Below, piece by piece: positions 1-10,890 of a stretch of DNA of 64,000 bases; within the stretch, counting starts at the first letter, position 1; the number at the start of each line of letters is the position of its first letter. The notes beneath the pieces are model-generated. The model worked only from the letters and a program-made list of their open reading frames with translations, did not search any database and had not been told where the DNA came from. The DNA lies in contig CM060734.1 of NCBI GenBank assembly GCA_030704615.1, positions 23,932,001 through 23,996,000 of the forward strand. The letters are read 5' to 3'. Origin of the DNA: Takakia lepidozioides. Its lineage: Eukaryota; Streptophyta; Takakiopsida; Takakiales; Takakiaceae. A program made the position numbers and the translations under genes.

Positions 1-493
1 GTTACAATGGCAGCTGTGCCCATATTAGCTTAGGCAGGCAATGCAGGCGTAGTTGAGTCAACTTGAATTATGAGGTGTTATAACAGGGTTCCTAGTCCAC
101 CAGTCTTTCCCGTGTTGTTCTTAACATGCTGATAGACATTCAAATATTGTTGCACAGGTGGTGGCAAAGCATAGCTTCCACAAGCTCGAGCTTCCACATC
201 TGTCTTGTGAGTGTTTGAGGTAAGATAAGGACGAAGAATCAATATGCACCCAGAGTCTGGAGACAGAGACACAGCTGGCGAAATGGGCAATTATTTACTT
301 GGAAGTCTTGGGAAGCTTCAAGTGCAAGTAACATGTAACACAAAATACTAGTTACTCAGGGCTACTGAATTCTTTCAAGCCATGACAACTTTGCCCTTTG
401 CCTCCACGCGATCAAATACCATAAGGGAAGGGTTCCAGCAAGCTGTTCTTTACAAACCTCTCCTCGAGATGTCTGCTAATTTTTCATCGAAAT
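1..493. other. No gene recognised
   Basis: I see no conserved coding segment, RNA gene or clear repeat here. Short open frames on both strands carry no recognisable motif. Confidence 0.4.
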
Positions 494-865
494 CTACCCA
501 CATCTCTCTAGCGGACATGGATGACAACCAATCAACTCCAAGAAAGGACATGCTGGTTTCTTGTGATGCAACTCATGTCCACCCATGTTCTGCAGCTCTG
601 CACTCTGTATTGAGCAGGCTTGACTATGCTGGGAAGACACAATGAAAAGACTTTCGAGCTTTATGACAAGTACCTGGGCTCCTTCGATACTTTCTTTTGC
701 TATTCTGTAGGGTTTAGTGACTACCTGTAGGGCACTCTGGTAGATCCAGCCAACAGTTGCAGCCACATAAAAGATTGGTAAATACGCTGACGTGTGTCGT
801 GACAGAGATGCGTCTTCCAGACTGCAGTCTCCAAACCCCTGCAGCTTGTCTTTGACCCTCTGCAT
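494..865 (-). CDS. Possible exon(s) of an unrecognised gene
   Basis: A 123-codon open frame on the minus strand. The first ~45 residues look protein-like (a segment reading SRHTSAYLPIFYVAATVGWIYQ, hydrophobic with aromatic residues), while the rest is less convincing. Two CAG|GTA-type splice donors lie inside the frame (after SALQ and after EGAQ), so the real exon may be shorter and the remainder intronic. I do not recognise the family. It could equally be a chance frame; no start context or neighbouring exon supports it. Confidence 0.2.
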   Translation of the reverse strand: MQRVKDKLQGFGDCSLEDASLSRHTSAYLPIFYVAATVGWIYQSALQVVTKPYRIAKESIEGAQVLVIKLESLFIVSSQHSQACSIQSAELQNMGGHELHHKKPACPFLELIGCHPCPLERCG

Positions 866-1308
866 TTTCTATCAGGGGTCAACACTGAACCAAAAAGGTC
901 AATTCCAAATGTCGTGCTTGCATTGAGAGGACGGCCTTCCTGGAGAGAATTGTTTCAAGTTTTCATTATCTCAGTTCATGACTCAGTGGACCATTCCAGC
1001 TGGCTCTTCCTCTTTCACCGCGAATGTATTGTATAGAGACAGTATGGTGTTTACCTGGAACTCCAGTAAGAGATGTTGAAGCAGGAGCTACAATTGCCAC
1101 AACCAGGTGGGAGAGTGACAACCTGCATGTTGTCTAATCTTGGATGCCAGAATCATTGGGAATGGCAGCCTTGTCTCTATTCTCCATATGATATGAGGAA
1201 TTCATCGAAGGGCTTGACATATTGCCAGGATGACAAAAAGCCCTAGGAACTTTTTACAGTGTTGGCAAATGAGAGGTCAGACGCTCGTCTCCTCGAGAGT
1301 CTGTACAT
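866..1308. other. No gene recognised
   Basis: This stretch lies downstream of the 3' end of the 1309-2577 minus-strand frame and could contain its 3' untranslated region. I see no coding segment or repeat. Confidence 0.35.
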
Positions 1309-2577
1309 TTACTCGCCATGTTTGGCTCCTCCTTTCTCCTTTCCCCGTGGGATTCGCCTGCTGCTAGAGCGAGAAAACAACCTCCAGGGTGTTCCTATGC
1401 TGCTAGTATGAAGCACCTGCCTGGTATCTCTCAACTCCCTGTCCGTAAGTGATGAGACAGTCTGGGGACCAAGAGCATGCCGGCCAGAGTCATAGCTATA
1501 TTCGTGGTTTGCATTGCAAATGCTCGAAACTTCCGCGCATTCCACACGAACCTTGAAAGCTTGTGCGTTTTTCCCGACAGTTCTATTGTTGCAATCCACA
1601 CGATCAGATCGTTCGGAAGTGCTTTTCTTCCTTACTTTCGAGTCCGAACTGGTTCTATTTGTCGTCCTGATGGGATTAAAATCTTTGAAGCTGATATCTT
1701 CATTAGTTGACCTGCGACTGAACGTCCTGCTCCAAGGATTTTCCCTGCTGCTGGCGGACATTCGCTTTGAACCAACGGACTGCATATGAATAACAGAGGC
1801 AACTATATGCCGGGCAGGGCGGGTCGGTTCCTCGGCATTGGAGGCTGTGATGTTGTCATTCTTGTTCCCACCCTCAGTTCGCTTCATCTCAGAGCCAATC
1901 CCCTCACCTGCCCTTTTATCTGACTTCCATAGTGCACTCCAAGCATGTCTGAATACAACACGAAACACCGCTGTGCTCCAATAGCTCTTGCTGCCAGCGC
2001 GTGAAGAAAGAGTCGCTTGATTGAGATCTACGTTACCACGACAGGAGGTAGTGTGCATATTGCGGCCACAATCCACACCTGCAGAATCACCACTCCAACC
2101 AGATGTGCTCGCATCCTCTTGTTTGTCGATGGCCCCATCAGAACTCGACCCTTGCCATCCATCCAGGGAGTAGAATGATGGTTCACTTTCTGAGGGCATG
2201 GCCGTCCGGTAGGTATCCAACCCCACCAGATCAACATCATCCTGACCATTATAAAAGGACATCAAGCTCCGCCGATGTGACCCACGGAGACGAATGTCAC
2301 CTGTAGTGGCTTCACGGTTGGCCTTTCCTCGACACTCCACCTTAAAGGAAATGGTGCCACCACCTCCCGCAGTGTCAAGAACTGTTGAATTGGTACTAGA
2401 ACCAGTGTCATCATAAAAATCCCGAGTGCTTTCCTCCTCTTGTTCCCGGTATGCTACCAATCTGCACAGCGATTCCGTCAAACACAACGCACACACCCCC
2501 ACCGTCTGCCTTTGGGGATGCCACTTGCACATCCCTCTCGACCGCCCGCCGTCCATCGCTTCCTCAAACTCTCCCAC
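1309..2577 (-). CDS. Unknown Ser/Arg-rich protein, OCTOPUS-like N-terminus
   Basis: An uninterrupted 422-codon frame ending in TAA. Near the N-terminus (residues ~17-38) it has the pattern CKWHPQ...GVCALCL..SLCRL, a Cys-x-x-His-Pro then Gly-x-Cys-x-x-Cys-Leu arrangement. That is reminiscent of the start of plant OCTOPUS/DUF740-family membrane-associated proteins (C.+HP....GFC..CL..RL). The rest is low in hydrophobics, rich in Ser, Thr, Arg and Asp, and probably disordered, ending in a basic tail (SRSSSRRIPRGKEKGG). Seen: open frame, motif, and a TATA-like box about 270 bp upstream. Known: OCTOPUS proteins act at the plasma membrane of vascular cells in land plants. Inferred: the family link, which is weak. 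It could be a lineage-specific gene with no relative. Confidence 0.5.
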   Translation of the reverse strand: MGEFEEAMDGGRSRGMCKWHPQRQTVGVCALCLTESLCRLVAYREQEEESTRDFYDDTGSSTNSTVLDTAGGGGTISFKVECRGKANREATTGDIRLRGSHRRSLMSFYNGQDDVDLVGLDTYRTAMPSESEPSFYSLDGWQGSSSDGAIDKQEDASTSGWSGDSAGVDCGRNMHTTSCRGNVDLNQATLSSRAGSKSYWSTAVFRVVFRHAWSALWKSDKRAGEGIGSEMKRTEGGNKNDNITASNAEEPTRPARHIVASVIHMQSVGSKRMSASSRENPWSRTFSRRSTNEDISFKDFNPIRTTNRTSSDSKVRKKSTSERSDRVDCNNRTVGKNAQAFKVRVECAEVSSICNANHEYSYDSGRHALGPQTVSSLTDRELRDTRQVLHTSSIGTPWRLFSRSSSRRIPRGKEKGGAKHGE

Positions 2578-2845
2578 TCTTCCTCCTCCTCCGATGACCC
2601 CACATCTACCCTTTCACTGGGCACCCACAAATCCCGATTCCCATGCCTCGAGAGAACATACAATTTCCTTGGTACAAAACCCTCGCTGCGCATGGGGGTC
2701 GAATTCACTAGCATACACAGATGATGGACCTGGCTGCAAGCAACAATTACTGCACCGAGTCCCGGAAGGTGCAGATGGAGATGGGGAGAGAGAAGAGCGC
2801 ACTATGGCTGCAGCAATCGGCAAAGCAACATGCAAGAGAGACACG

Positions 2846-2860
2846 GGATTATATATTTAT
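2846..2860 (-). promoter_or_regulatory. Candidate TATA box for the 1309-2577 gene
   Basis: Read on the minus strand the sequence is ATAAATATATAATCC, about 270 bp upstream of the ATG at 2577. This is a plausible distance for a plant TATA box plus a 5' leader. No other promoter element was identified. Confidence 0.35.
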
Positions 2861-2879
2861 GGGCTGCTTGTCTGCTAAT

Positions 2880-5584
2880 CAAAGAGCTCAATCCTTGATT
2901 AAGGGTATGCTAATCTCGTGACACGTCCAGTGTGTCCGTGGAAGTATCTATATTATCTTTTCTCTGCACACGCCCACTACTCGTCTTCTGCTTCTGGCTG
3001 ACACATTGCATCGGAGCTTGCCAGGAAGTGAGCTTATATACATAGGGCTAGTTCACCCATCTGTTTGCAGCGATGGACTGGTAGTCAGAGTGATTGCTCA
3101 CTAGAGGCTAAAACAGGCTTGGCTGGTTTGGGCTGTACCCAGTAGCCTCACTGAAGGACATTCTCTCGTGGATATTTTGCACTTTGTATCCTCCTTCACC
3201 TACCCTGGATACTGGAAGTTGGATCTTACTGTAGTCCTGGGGTTAAGCAATATTATCGTGTGCAGGTTCCACACATGGTATAATTCTAGTGATTTTTCTT
3301 GTTCCTTTTCATCTTTCAACAATGTAGATGTGAGGCAATTGTGATGCGGCTTGGTTTGAGTCATCTCTCTTTGTGCAGGGAATATGATGTGCGAAACTTG
3401 GATTGCTTGGCACTCCTTCACAGACAAGGACTACTCGCTACAGTACAGATGTGGCAGCAACCAGAGAAGCTCGGATCAATAGACTAGCTTCCCAAAACAA
3501 ACACCCAACAAGATGAAGAAAGCTTCCTTCACCTCCCGTGTTCGTCGAACGCCCTAAGCTGTGGAGTTTGTGAGTCAGCTTCAGCTAGATCTTTCGTGGA
3601 GAGATCGATAGGTGGCTGTGCAGCAATTGGGCACCAGTCCACACGGAAAGCAACACGCCAGCAACAAAGCTCTGGCCTTTGATGCAGGGATGGCCCACGA
3701 GATCATCCTCCACTTGCTTTTTGTATCCTGTGCTGGCCTTCTCTTTGTCTGGATGTGTCTTATTATTTTTACTAGGATTCAGTAAACCTTGCTGCATCAG
3801 CTGTTGGGATTCTGTTCCTCCAACACTTTCATCCAGTCCTTTTGTAGGCCCCATGTTAGAGATTGATGTGATGCCAACCAAGTCAGGGATATAGCTGATC
3901 TCCTGCTGCAGCAAGAGTAGGTTATGGTGTCTGCTTTGTACTCCAAGGTAAATACTCTAACTGGTTAACTTCCAGAGACTAAAGAACTCCAATCGGACAC
4001 ACAAGAATCAACGGATGTTCCTGCCACATCGACATTGATTTCAGACATACAACAAGCAGCAACAGCAAAAACCCGTAATTGCATGGTGTATACACACTGA
4101 GTGTAGAATGTCTTAAAACTCACACACATCATATCCTTGTGCTACAAAGCAGATTAAAAGTAAGGCACATCGAAGGTGGTAAGTACTTTCTGAAATTTCT
4201 GCGTGAGACTTACCAAGAAATGGAATGATAACAACAACCATGCACTCATCGATTTCTATACTCTATGGATGTGGGCTTTCAAGACAAGCCTGCACCCAGC
4301 CATGTTTTCCAAGCACACAGGATATGCCCCAAACCAGAAGTGGACACAGGTTGCTATTAGACATGGGATCCTCCCAAAGCTAGTGTTGAAGTCGAGTTAG
4401 AAGCCCACCTAAATGTGAGTTTTCTTCACCTGTCTTCATCTGAAGAAGAGAGTGGTTACACAAACAGAGAGCAGGTAAAGTGGCAGCTCTTTCTGTCAAT
4501 GACCTTCTTTCATCTCCAAGGCTCAGTTCCTTACCACAAAATTCCTACACCGAGTCACTATTACACTCTGCATGGGTTATAAAGAACTCTACAGATCAAG
4601 GCAATTACTTGGCCAACTTGTGCACAACTGTAGAAAATATTATCACTCAACAGCTCAACAATAGGACCAGGTTGATTCCAGATTGGGAAACTTCCAGAGG
4701 CTGTGGCGCTTCCAAATGGATTTTCCAGACTTGCAAGGAGATGCCCAATATGGGACACCAATAAGAAGCTCTGTGAATCTAAATTCAGAATCTGCAAACA
4801 ACCCAAATGTCATTATCTACAGTAAATGAGACAGCATAGTTGCTCTCATGATTCAACAGCTGCCAAAGGAACTGATCCATGGAAGCCATCAATTCAAGTT
4901 ACCTATAACAAGGCACCATTGCCACGTTATACTACACGGAGTGATAGAGGGCCAGAGATGAGATCACTTCACTGAGATGGGTGCAGAAAAGGGGGAAGTA
5001 CCGAAGACAAAGATTAAGATTTTCAGGAGGGGTAAGATAAGGACTGAATGAGGAATTCTCCCCTCCTGCAAAGAAACTTAGTCTGACCTAGTGGATATTT
5101 ATAAGAAAACGCTACACATTTCGAGGTCCAACTTCCCCGAGGACCGTGCATGCCGACTAGGTGATCAAATCAACCTCTTTATCAGAAGCAATCCACTGTG
5201 ACAAAATCGTTGCAAGGGTTTCCCACAACCACGTAACAAATTCTTCGGTGAAATGACCCCAATACGTCGAACAAACACAGTTCATTCCGCAACCCCAGAA
5301 ACATTACAGATGAGGACTGTGAAAGCTGTGAGACTCGCCATTCAAGGAAGGAACACCCAGAGCAATATGATAAGAAAGCACAGTCGAACCCCAAATCCTC
5401 AGTGATTTGTTTCACAAATGCTTCCACTTACGAAGCAGTGGTTCCGGAGCACAAAAAGGCCTGACTTGCCTTCCATACGATGCGAGGATTCTATTCCATA
5501 AGTAGCCTTGGATATCATGCAAACTGTAATAGGGCCAAACCATCTCCCTATGATTTCCACTTTTCCAGGCTACATACACCTTAC
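2880..5584. other. Long stretch without recognised exons
   Basis: About 2.7 kb in which I find no recognisable coding exon on either strand. It lies downstream of the eL38 exon on the minus strand and should contain, but does not visibly contain, its last exon. I checked it by eye for the reverse complement of the conserved Leu-Pro-Pro-Gly codons and found no match. Confidence 0.4.
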
Positions 5585-5756
5585 AGGTGAGCTTGTCAGC
5601 CTTGTCGGTATCAAACACGCACAGCGTGTACAGGTACTTCTTGCACCGCACTTTGAACTTCACCACATCTTTGCTCCTCTTGATCTTCACAGACCTTGCA
5701 TCCTTGCGCCGTGCCGTAAGCAGAAAATCCTTGATCTCGCTTATCTTCTTCGGCAT
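5585..5756 (-). CDS. RPL38: Ribosomal protein eL38 (RPL38), main exon, 3' part missing
   Basis: The frame from ATG at 5756 reads [13 protein letters not shown], then [20 protein letters not shown], then a segment ending [17 protein letters not shown]. This is near-identical to eL38 of plants and animals, a ~69-residue protein of the large ribosomal subunit. Residues 1-56 are covered. Identity then stops at a strong splice donor (GTAAGG on the minus strand, starting at 5584), and intron sequence follows. The conserved C-terminus (…SLPPG…) should sit in a downstream exon, but I could not find it between here and position 2580. Either the last intron is very long and leaves the window, or this is a truncated copy. 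Telo-box motifs upstream support a real promoter. It is divergent from WASHC3. Confidence 0.9.
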
Positions 5757-6028
5757 ATCTGCTGCCCTCTCTACACCTCCTGGAGCTTCCGGATATTGGC
5801 AGGTGAAAATGGAGAGAGACTGTGTTACAGTAGGTCAGCCCAGTGTTGTCAAAGATGCTACTTTAGGGTTTCAGAAAACTGGAATGGCAACACGGGAACT
5901 CCATCGATGTCAGCTAAACCCACGTTGCATCGTACCTCGAATGATCTTCTTTGTAACATGACCCATCGTATGAAATCGTGGGTTGGCTGGTGAAAATCAC
6001 TTCGCACAATTTTGGGTGGTGGGCATCA
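5757..6028. promoter_or_regulatory. Shared divergent promoter of RPL38 and WASHC3
   Basis: Only 272 bp separate the RPL38 ATG (minus, 5756) from the WASHC3 ATG (plus, 6029). On the RPL38 strand the telo-box AAACCCTAA lies at 5871-5863, and a second AAACCCTA copy lies at 6125-6118, inside WASHC3 intron 1. Telo-boxes are known in promoters of plant ribosomal-protein genes. Just before the RPL38 ATG the sequence GCAGCAG|AT could be a splice acceptor, so RPL38 may have a 5' UTR intron and start further upstream, overlapping WASHC3. The bidirectional function is inferred from geometry. Confidence 0.6.
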
Positions 6029-8644
6029 ATGGAGAAGGATCCGAGGCTGCCGGCCGTCTCAGACCAAAGAACGTTGTTTCTGGTATATCATACATAGCAA
6101 TGTTTTCTTCAGGCTCGTAGGGTTTCTCGTTTGTTTGTCTGTGAGAGGAGTGAGGGATTTACAAGTTGAATGAATTGTGCCCAGAGTTCCTATTCTTTGC
6201 AACTAGCTTTTAGTTACTCCACAGATTCTGGAAGAGGGATGCTCAAGACCCTCCTGAATTTGGCTAATGTAAGTCGTGAATGGTTACTCATAGCCTTGCT
6301 CCGGATACTGTCTGCATAAATGCATTTGAAATAAGGTTTTTCAGCTTGAATTTCAGATGTGTCATCTGCACTCCTGAGTTTGTTGCATGAAATCTGTGTG
6401 TCTGTATGCATGCATTCTCCTTGAATCTCATCGAGGAATAGATAATTATCAACGGGTGTGGGCTTGAGTTTGATGCGAACTGGCAGACTTTCATTGCTGA
6501 GTGCAGGACGGGTGGGGTGGGGATAGGTGAACACTTTTGTCATCCACACTGTGCGTCTCCTCAATAATTTTTCTTCAATTTGCGAACAAAAACTTGAGAA
6601 TGTGCATCAGTATGTACTGTTCCTCAAACCGAAAGCTCAAAGTATTGTCGTGCATGAGGAAGCGCATCTAACCGAAACAGAACAGCAAGCATTAATATGG
6701 ATGTTTAGCCGATAGAGACATGATTATGAGTCATCCTCCACCAGCATGGTAACTGATATCTACTCTGTAGCCTTCATTTCGTGGATTGACAGCTTGTTGG
6801 TCTCTGGATACCTCTTCCAGGTCCCAGTGAAGAATGGCTCTTAGGACCATTGGACAAGCAGTGGCAGAGTCATAACTTGTTTCAGTTGCAGTTTCAAGAA
6901 GTAATAATGCCAGAAGATGCCCAGATGCTCTTCCAGTAACCCTCTAATCATCTACTGCCCCTCATGGGCAGAGGGCTGCGCCCTATAGTTTTTATTTCCT
7001 ATCTGATGGCAAGCATCCTTATTGGTTGTCAATCCTCCATGGTTTGCATTTCACAAGCAGGTTAAGTATATCTGAGCTAGTCTTATAGAGCCCATCCCTG
7101 ACCAGGGGCAGCACCGTAGCTTGCTAGGCAAGTGTCTCTTATTTATGTTGGCTCCGGCTGCAGTCTTGTCTCTCTCTATCTCAATCTGAGCTAGTGACTG
7201 CAGGAGAATTTTGCGCTTGGACGCAACATTAACACTCTTGGAGGCAAAGCTACGGAGTGTGGATATAGTAGACAGTGGTCGGGAGGAGCCTTCTACTGCA
7301 CACCCACAAGAGGATTCGATTGACCTCCCGATACCTGATGCTGTACAGGCTTTACCGCCCCAGCTTGCCGGAGGAGATTCTAGCTCCAGGTTCTGTACTC
7401 CATCTCTGTTGGTGATGTCACATTTTTACCCTGGCCTCAATCCACATTCCCTCTTTCTCATCTCATGGGGCTCTTCCCCCGTTCGCAGGTACGTTGTGTC
7501 AAAATCTGCCTTTCCGAAATTCACTTGTCAAAATCATTCCCTCCTTTATCTCAGCCCTTTTATGGTCTAAGCCTTGTCTGTGTTTGATGTCAATAAATTG
7601 AGGATTGTGTTTGCTCTTGTCTATCCCTCTTTCTAAGATGAGTATTTGGCTGTCTGTGAATCTCAGCCTTGGGGCATCGCCAGTGTTGGGGGAAGCTTCA
7701 GAGCAACAGCAAGAGAGATCTCTAACCTCCTTGTCTGCAACCGAGCCCACTCTTCTTCCTAAGGTTAACACATGCTTCTTTCTTTTTAATAAATGCCCTA
7801 ACATGGAAAGCTCATTCTATTCTTGTGATTTCCTCATGAAGTTCTTTCGGTTGTTCCTTACAGAGTTATGAAGTTTCCGTTGATATCCAGATTGCATTTT
7901 TTTGTTCAATAGACTTTGAATATGGCATTTACCAATACTATGATAAGATGCACAATTATTTCATGGTTGAGTATATATTTTCCAGCATATCTGATGAAGT
8001 TAGCTTGATTTCTTTTCTATCATATCTTGTTCAAGTTAGGCCCACTCCTTGGTTTCTATTTTAAAAGCGAGAAAATGATAGATACGTGGACAGCCTGGCA
8101 ACTAATCAGAGTTTGAATAAGCATTTGATATGAGCAAGCATTGTTGGGAGGTGTTGCCAGTTGAGAGACGATCCCACCTACGCTCGGTTTTTCCGGATGC
8201 TCCAAGTTGGCGTTCCTGAACCTGTAAGTCATAGTTCCAGATTTTCCACTTGGGTTCAGCACTTCGCAGTTTCTATTGGCCTCCCTGACTGAAGTTGGGC
8301 ACATTGACCTCACACTCAATGGCCTTGTCCACCACTCTAGAGACCCCATCCTTGGACTCCCAGATGCCCTTTTGACCCTGCAATGAGGCGTCACTGGCAG
8401 GTCCGATTGATGAGCTTTACTGGCAATCTGCATAGAATGTTTCATCTGCGATAAAACTTAAATGTGCCCATTGACTTGTCTCAATTATCTTAGAGATTTC
8501 TGTATCTAAGTAGAGTATGTGTATTTGGCGGGATAACAGGCTGTGAAGATACAAATGTCAGCAGAAGGTTTGGATCCTTCTTTACTGGACAATCCTGATG
8601 CCCAACCTCCCAGTATGAGGCCAGTAAGAGAAAGCTCTAGTTAA
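6029..8644 (+). CDS. WASHC3: WASH complex subunit 3 (CCDC53), five exons
   Basis: Five exons join into a protein of about 165 residues matching CCDC53/WASHC3 from end to end. Exon 1 is 6029-6082 (MEKDPRLPAVSDQRTLFL; donor GTATAT). Exon 2 is 6527-6609 (VNTFVIHTVRLLNNFSSICE, then QKLENVH). Exon 3 runs from 7204 to about 7389 (RILRLDATLTLLEAKLRSV, a heptad coiled coil). Exon 4 is about 8161-8223 (DDPTYARFFRMLQVGVPEP; donor GTAAGT). Exon 5 is 8540-8644 (AVKIQMSAEGLDPSLLDNPD, stop TAA). Phases fit at junctions 1, 2 and 4. The exon 3/4 junction is uncertain: with the AG|GTTCTG donor, exon 4 would start at 8151 instead. Known: WASHC3 belongs to the pentameric WASH complex, which activates Arp2/3 on endosomes. 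The tail motif VGVP..AVK..M..EGLDP distinguishes it from BRICK1. Confidence 0.88.
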
Positions 8645-9040
8645 CTAGGCTATCTACATAGTTTTGGGGCATGAGAGGCCAATATGGTTTGACTGCCTAT
8701 GTCAGGATATGGTCCCTTTTCATCAGAGATCAACCTTGGGGATTCCTACCCAGCTAGTGCATGTCATGGATATTGCTAAATGCACTGGCGTGGTAAACTT
8801 AGGACACCATTTCCAAGAGAGAGAGAGTAGTAACCAAACTCCAATGCTGTAGGTGTTGTATTATAAAACAAAACCTTGAGGTTGTGGTGATCTTAACTTC
8901 AGCGATTTTGTGATGCTCTGTAGAGAGTTGAATGGAATAACCACATTGTTGTAGATTTTATGATCAGAATCATAGCCTGAAATGCGTATAACAGAAGATG
9001 GACTTGCTGCGGATGTTATGAAGTACCATTTCATTTCATT
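8645..9040. other. 3' flank of WASHC3, nothing recognised
   Basis: Probable WASHC3 3' untranslated region and spacer. A short (ATTTC)n run of about five units occurs at 9029-9052. No gene or mobile element is seen. Confidence 0.4.
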
Positions 9041-9340
9041 TCATTTCATTTTGTTCTCAGAAAGCGCAAGAAGCTCTTCATTAATACTCATAAGCTCCAA
9101 GCGCTCCTGCTGCTCCTTCCCCTTCTGTTGCACTTCTTGCAGTCTCTTGACTATCTCAAACTTCTCCAGGGTCGTTGCACCTGTCTCATGTTGGATAGCT
9201 GCATCCTCCGCTTCATGTCTTGCATCTCCATCTCTTTCTGATCAAAGGCTTCCTCTAAACCTGCTTCCCTAGACTGGCTTATTGCAAGTTCCTCCCTCAA
9301 CCCTTTTATTCTGTCCTGTAAGCCCACCACCTACCACACA
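9041..9340 (-). pseudogene. Coiled-coil-like coding fragment
   Basis: On the minus strand this segment translates as a Glu/Lys/Arg/Leu-rich stretch with heptad character (for example LQDRIKGLREELAISQSR and FDQKEMEMQDMKRRMQL), followed by frame breaks. It resembles a piece of a coiled-coil protein, but no family can be named. It has no start and no flanking exons. It may be a captured gene fragment or part of a transposon ORF1. Confidence 0.25.
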
Positions 9341-9475
9341 CCCTGTCAATCTTCAAGGGGCACCACCTTGCACTGTGTGGCATAGAGAGCGCTTCTGCCA
9401 GAAAGCCTGTGGTGGTGGCAAACTGACCTTCCTCAGGTAGGGGGTACTGTACCATACATGCACAAAAAGGAAAAG

Positions 9476-9640
9476 GCAAGAAGAAACAGATGATATGATA
9501 CTTTACAACATCCGCAGAAAGCTCAAGAGCTTATGGGACGAAATCATGAAACAAGAAAGAGAAAGGAAATGAAATGATAATTCATAATGTCTGCAGAAAG
9601 ATCAAAGAGCTTATGAGACGAGAAAGCATGAAACAAGCAA
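9476..9640. repeat. Diverged tandem duplication, ~85 bp unit
   Basis: Two adjacent copies share the order: GA-rich start, GATATGATA or GAAATGATA, CGCAGAAAG or TGCAGAAAG, AAGAGCTTATG, and CATGAAACAAG. The copies are visibly diverged, so the duplication is not recent. Confidence 0.5.
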
Positions 9641-9719
9641 GAGAGTCGGGGCCTCCACAAGAAGCCTGATAGAAATATCAAGACAACCCATAAAGTGAAA
9701 GAGACATAGAATAAAATAG

Positions 9720-9900
9720 TAGAAATATATATTACATTGAACTCTCCTCCCAGCCATAGAAGACACAGTAATCTCTGTGCTTCACCCCCGAGCTCAACGC
9801 GTTACATTGTGTTCAGGTGGAGTAACTGTCATAACTCACACCACTAATTATCTACATTAGACTTACTAACCTACATGGATTAACTAATCCTTCTTTAACA
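9720..9900 (-). repeat. Probable copia 3' LTR (partial)
   Basis: Read on the minus strand, a purine-rich tract (AACCTAAGTGGGAG) is followed at about 9900 by TGTTAAAGAAGGATTAG. This is a common layout for the polypurine tract and LTR start of plant copia elements. The far end and target duplication were not located; the 5' LTR is absent because the element is truncated. Confidence 0.4.
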
Positions 9901-9904
9901 CTCC

Positions 9905-10890
9905 CACTTAGGTTTAGAGTCTATAAAAATTGAACTGTAACTCCTAGCTCCAAGCTGAAATATTGAACTCCTGCAATCATCGAGGTGGCCAGTCTTACAA
10001 CTTAAGGAAGATCCTTCAAACAGACTTAGAGTTGTTTCTATGCTGTTACAAGTCACAATGTAATCACTCCAAGACCAAGCTCAATAACAAACTGGTTATG
10101 CTTGATCTTCATTAACGCCTTCGTGAAAATATCAGCCACATTAAACTCAGACTCCAGCTTTACCACACCTCTCGATTGTGCCTCTCGAATATAGTGATAC
10201 TATATTTCAATGTGTTTTGTACGTGTATGAAACACTTGATCATGACAATGCTATACTGCTTTGGTTATCACACTTTAATATAGTAGGAGAGGGTTGAGTA
10301 TGCTGAAGCTCTTGTAATAACTGACAAAGCCAAACGGCTTCTTTCGCTGCTTCTGTAGTGGCCTTGTATTCAGCTTCTGTACTCGAGAGAGCCACTGAGC
10401 TCTGACGTTTACTTGACCAGCTGATTGAACCTGTGGTTGATTTTCTTCCATCAACATCCCCTGCCCAGTCTGCATCACAATATCCTACAAGAGTAGTAGG
10501 GTTAGATTTACTTGATGAATATGTGATGCCATAGGCAATGGATCCTTGCAGATAACGAAAAATACGTTTAACAGCAAACCAATGGTCAAGTCCAGGATTG
10601 ATGGAATGCTGCGATACTTCCCCCACCGCAAACGCCAAATCAGGACGGGTGCAGACCATGGCATAAGTAAGGCAACCCACGGCTTGTTGATAAGGAATAG
10701 CACTCATAGCATTCTTTGCCTCAGCGGTTGTCGGAGACTGCTCCCGAGAGAGTTTAGTATTGACCTCCAAGGGAGTACCGACTGGCTTGCAACTGTCCAT
10801 ATGAAAGCATTGTAAAATGGACATAATATAGTGGGATTGAGTTAATGTAAGCGTACCAGAAGCTCGATTACGATGAACTTGAATACCCAA
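9905..10890 (-). pseudogene. Ty1/copia pol fragment: end of RT plus RNase H
   Basis: The frame from 10890 down to 10240 carries the copia RT C-terminus (GIQVHRN, SHYIMSILQ, KPVGTPLE, GCLTYAMVCTRPDLAFAVG) and the RNase H domain (YCDADWAGD, KSTTG, SSTEAEYKA, KCDNQSSIAL). Further on, in degraded frame, are the usual HTRTKHIE and NVADIFTKAL-like remnants with in-frame stops near 10200. Gag, integrase and the RT active site are missing, so this is a 5'-truncated, inactive copy. It ends at the probable LTR at about 9900. Confidence 0.88.

Noticed and set aside
1095-1130. Possible eL38 C-terminal exon: minus-strand codons read Thr-Leu-Pro-Pro-Gly after a CAG acceptor.
   Set aside because: The residues around it do not match the family, the splice phase does not fit the donor at 5584, and another gene would lie in the intron.
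2426-2878. Plus-strand 150-codon ORF overlapping the start of the minus-strand gene.
   Set aside because: Ser/Pro-rich reading is the mirror of the coding strand and has no motif; treated as a shadow frame.
8056-8445. 129-codon minus-strand ORF over WASHC3 exon 4.
   Set aside because: The plus strand codes the conserved WASHC3 motif here; the minus frame is its shadow.
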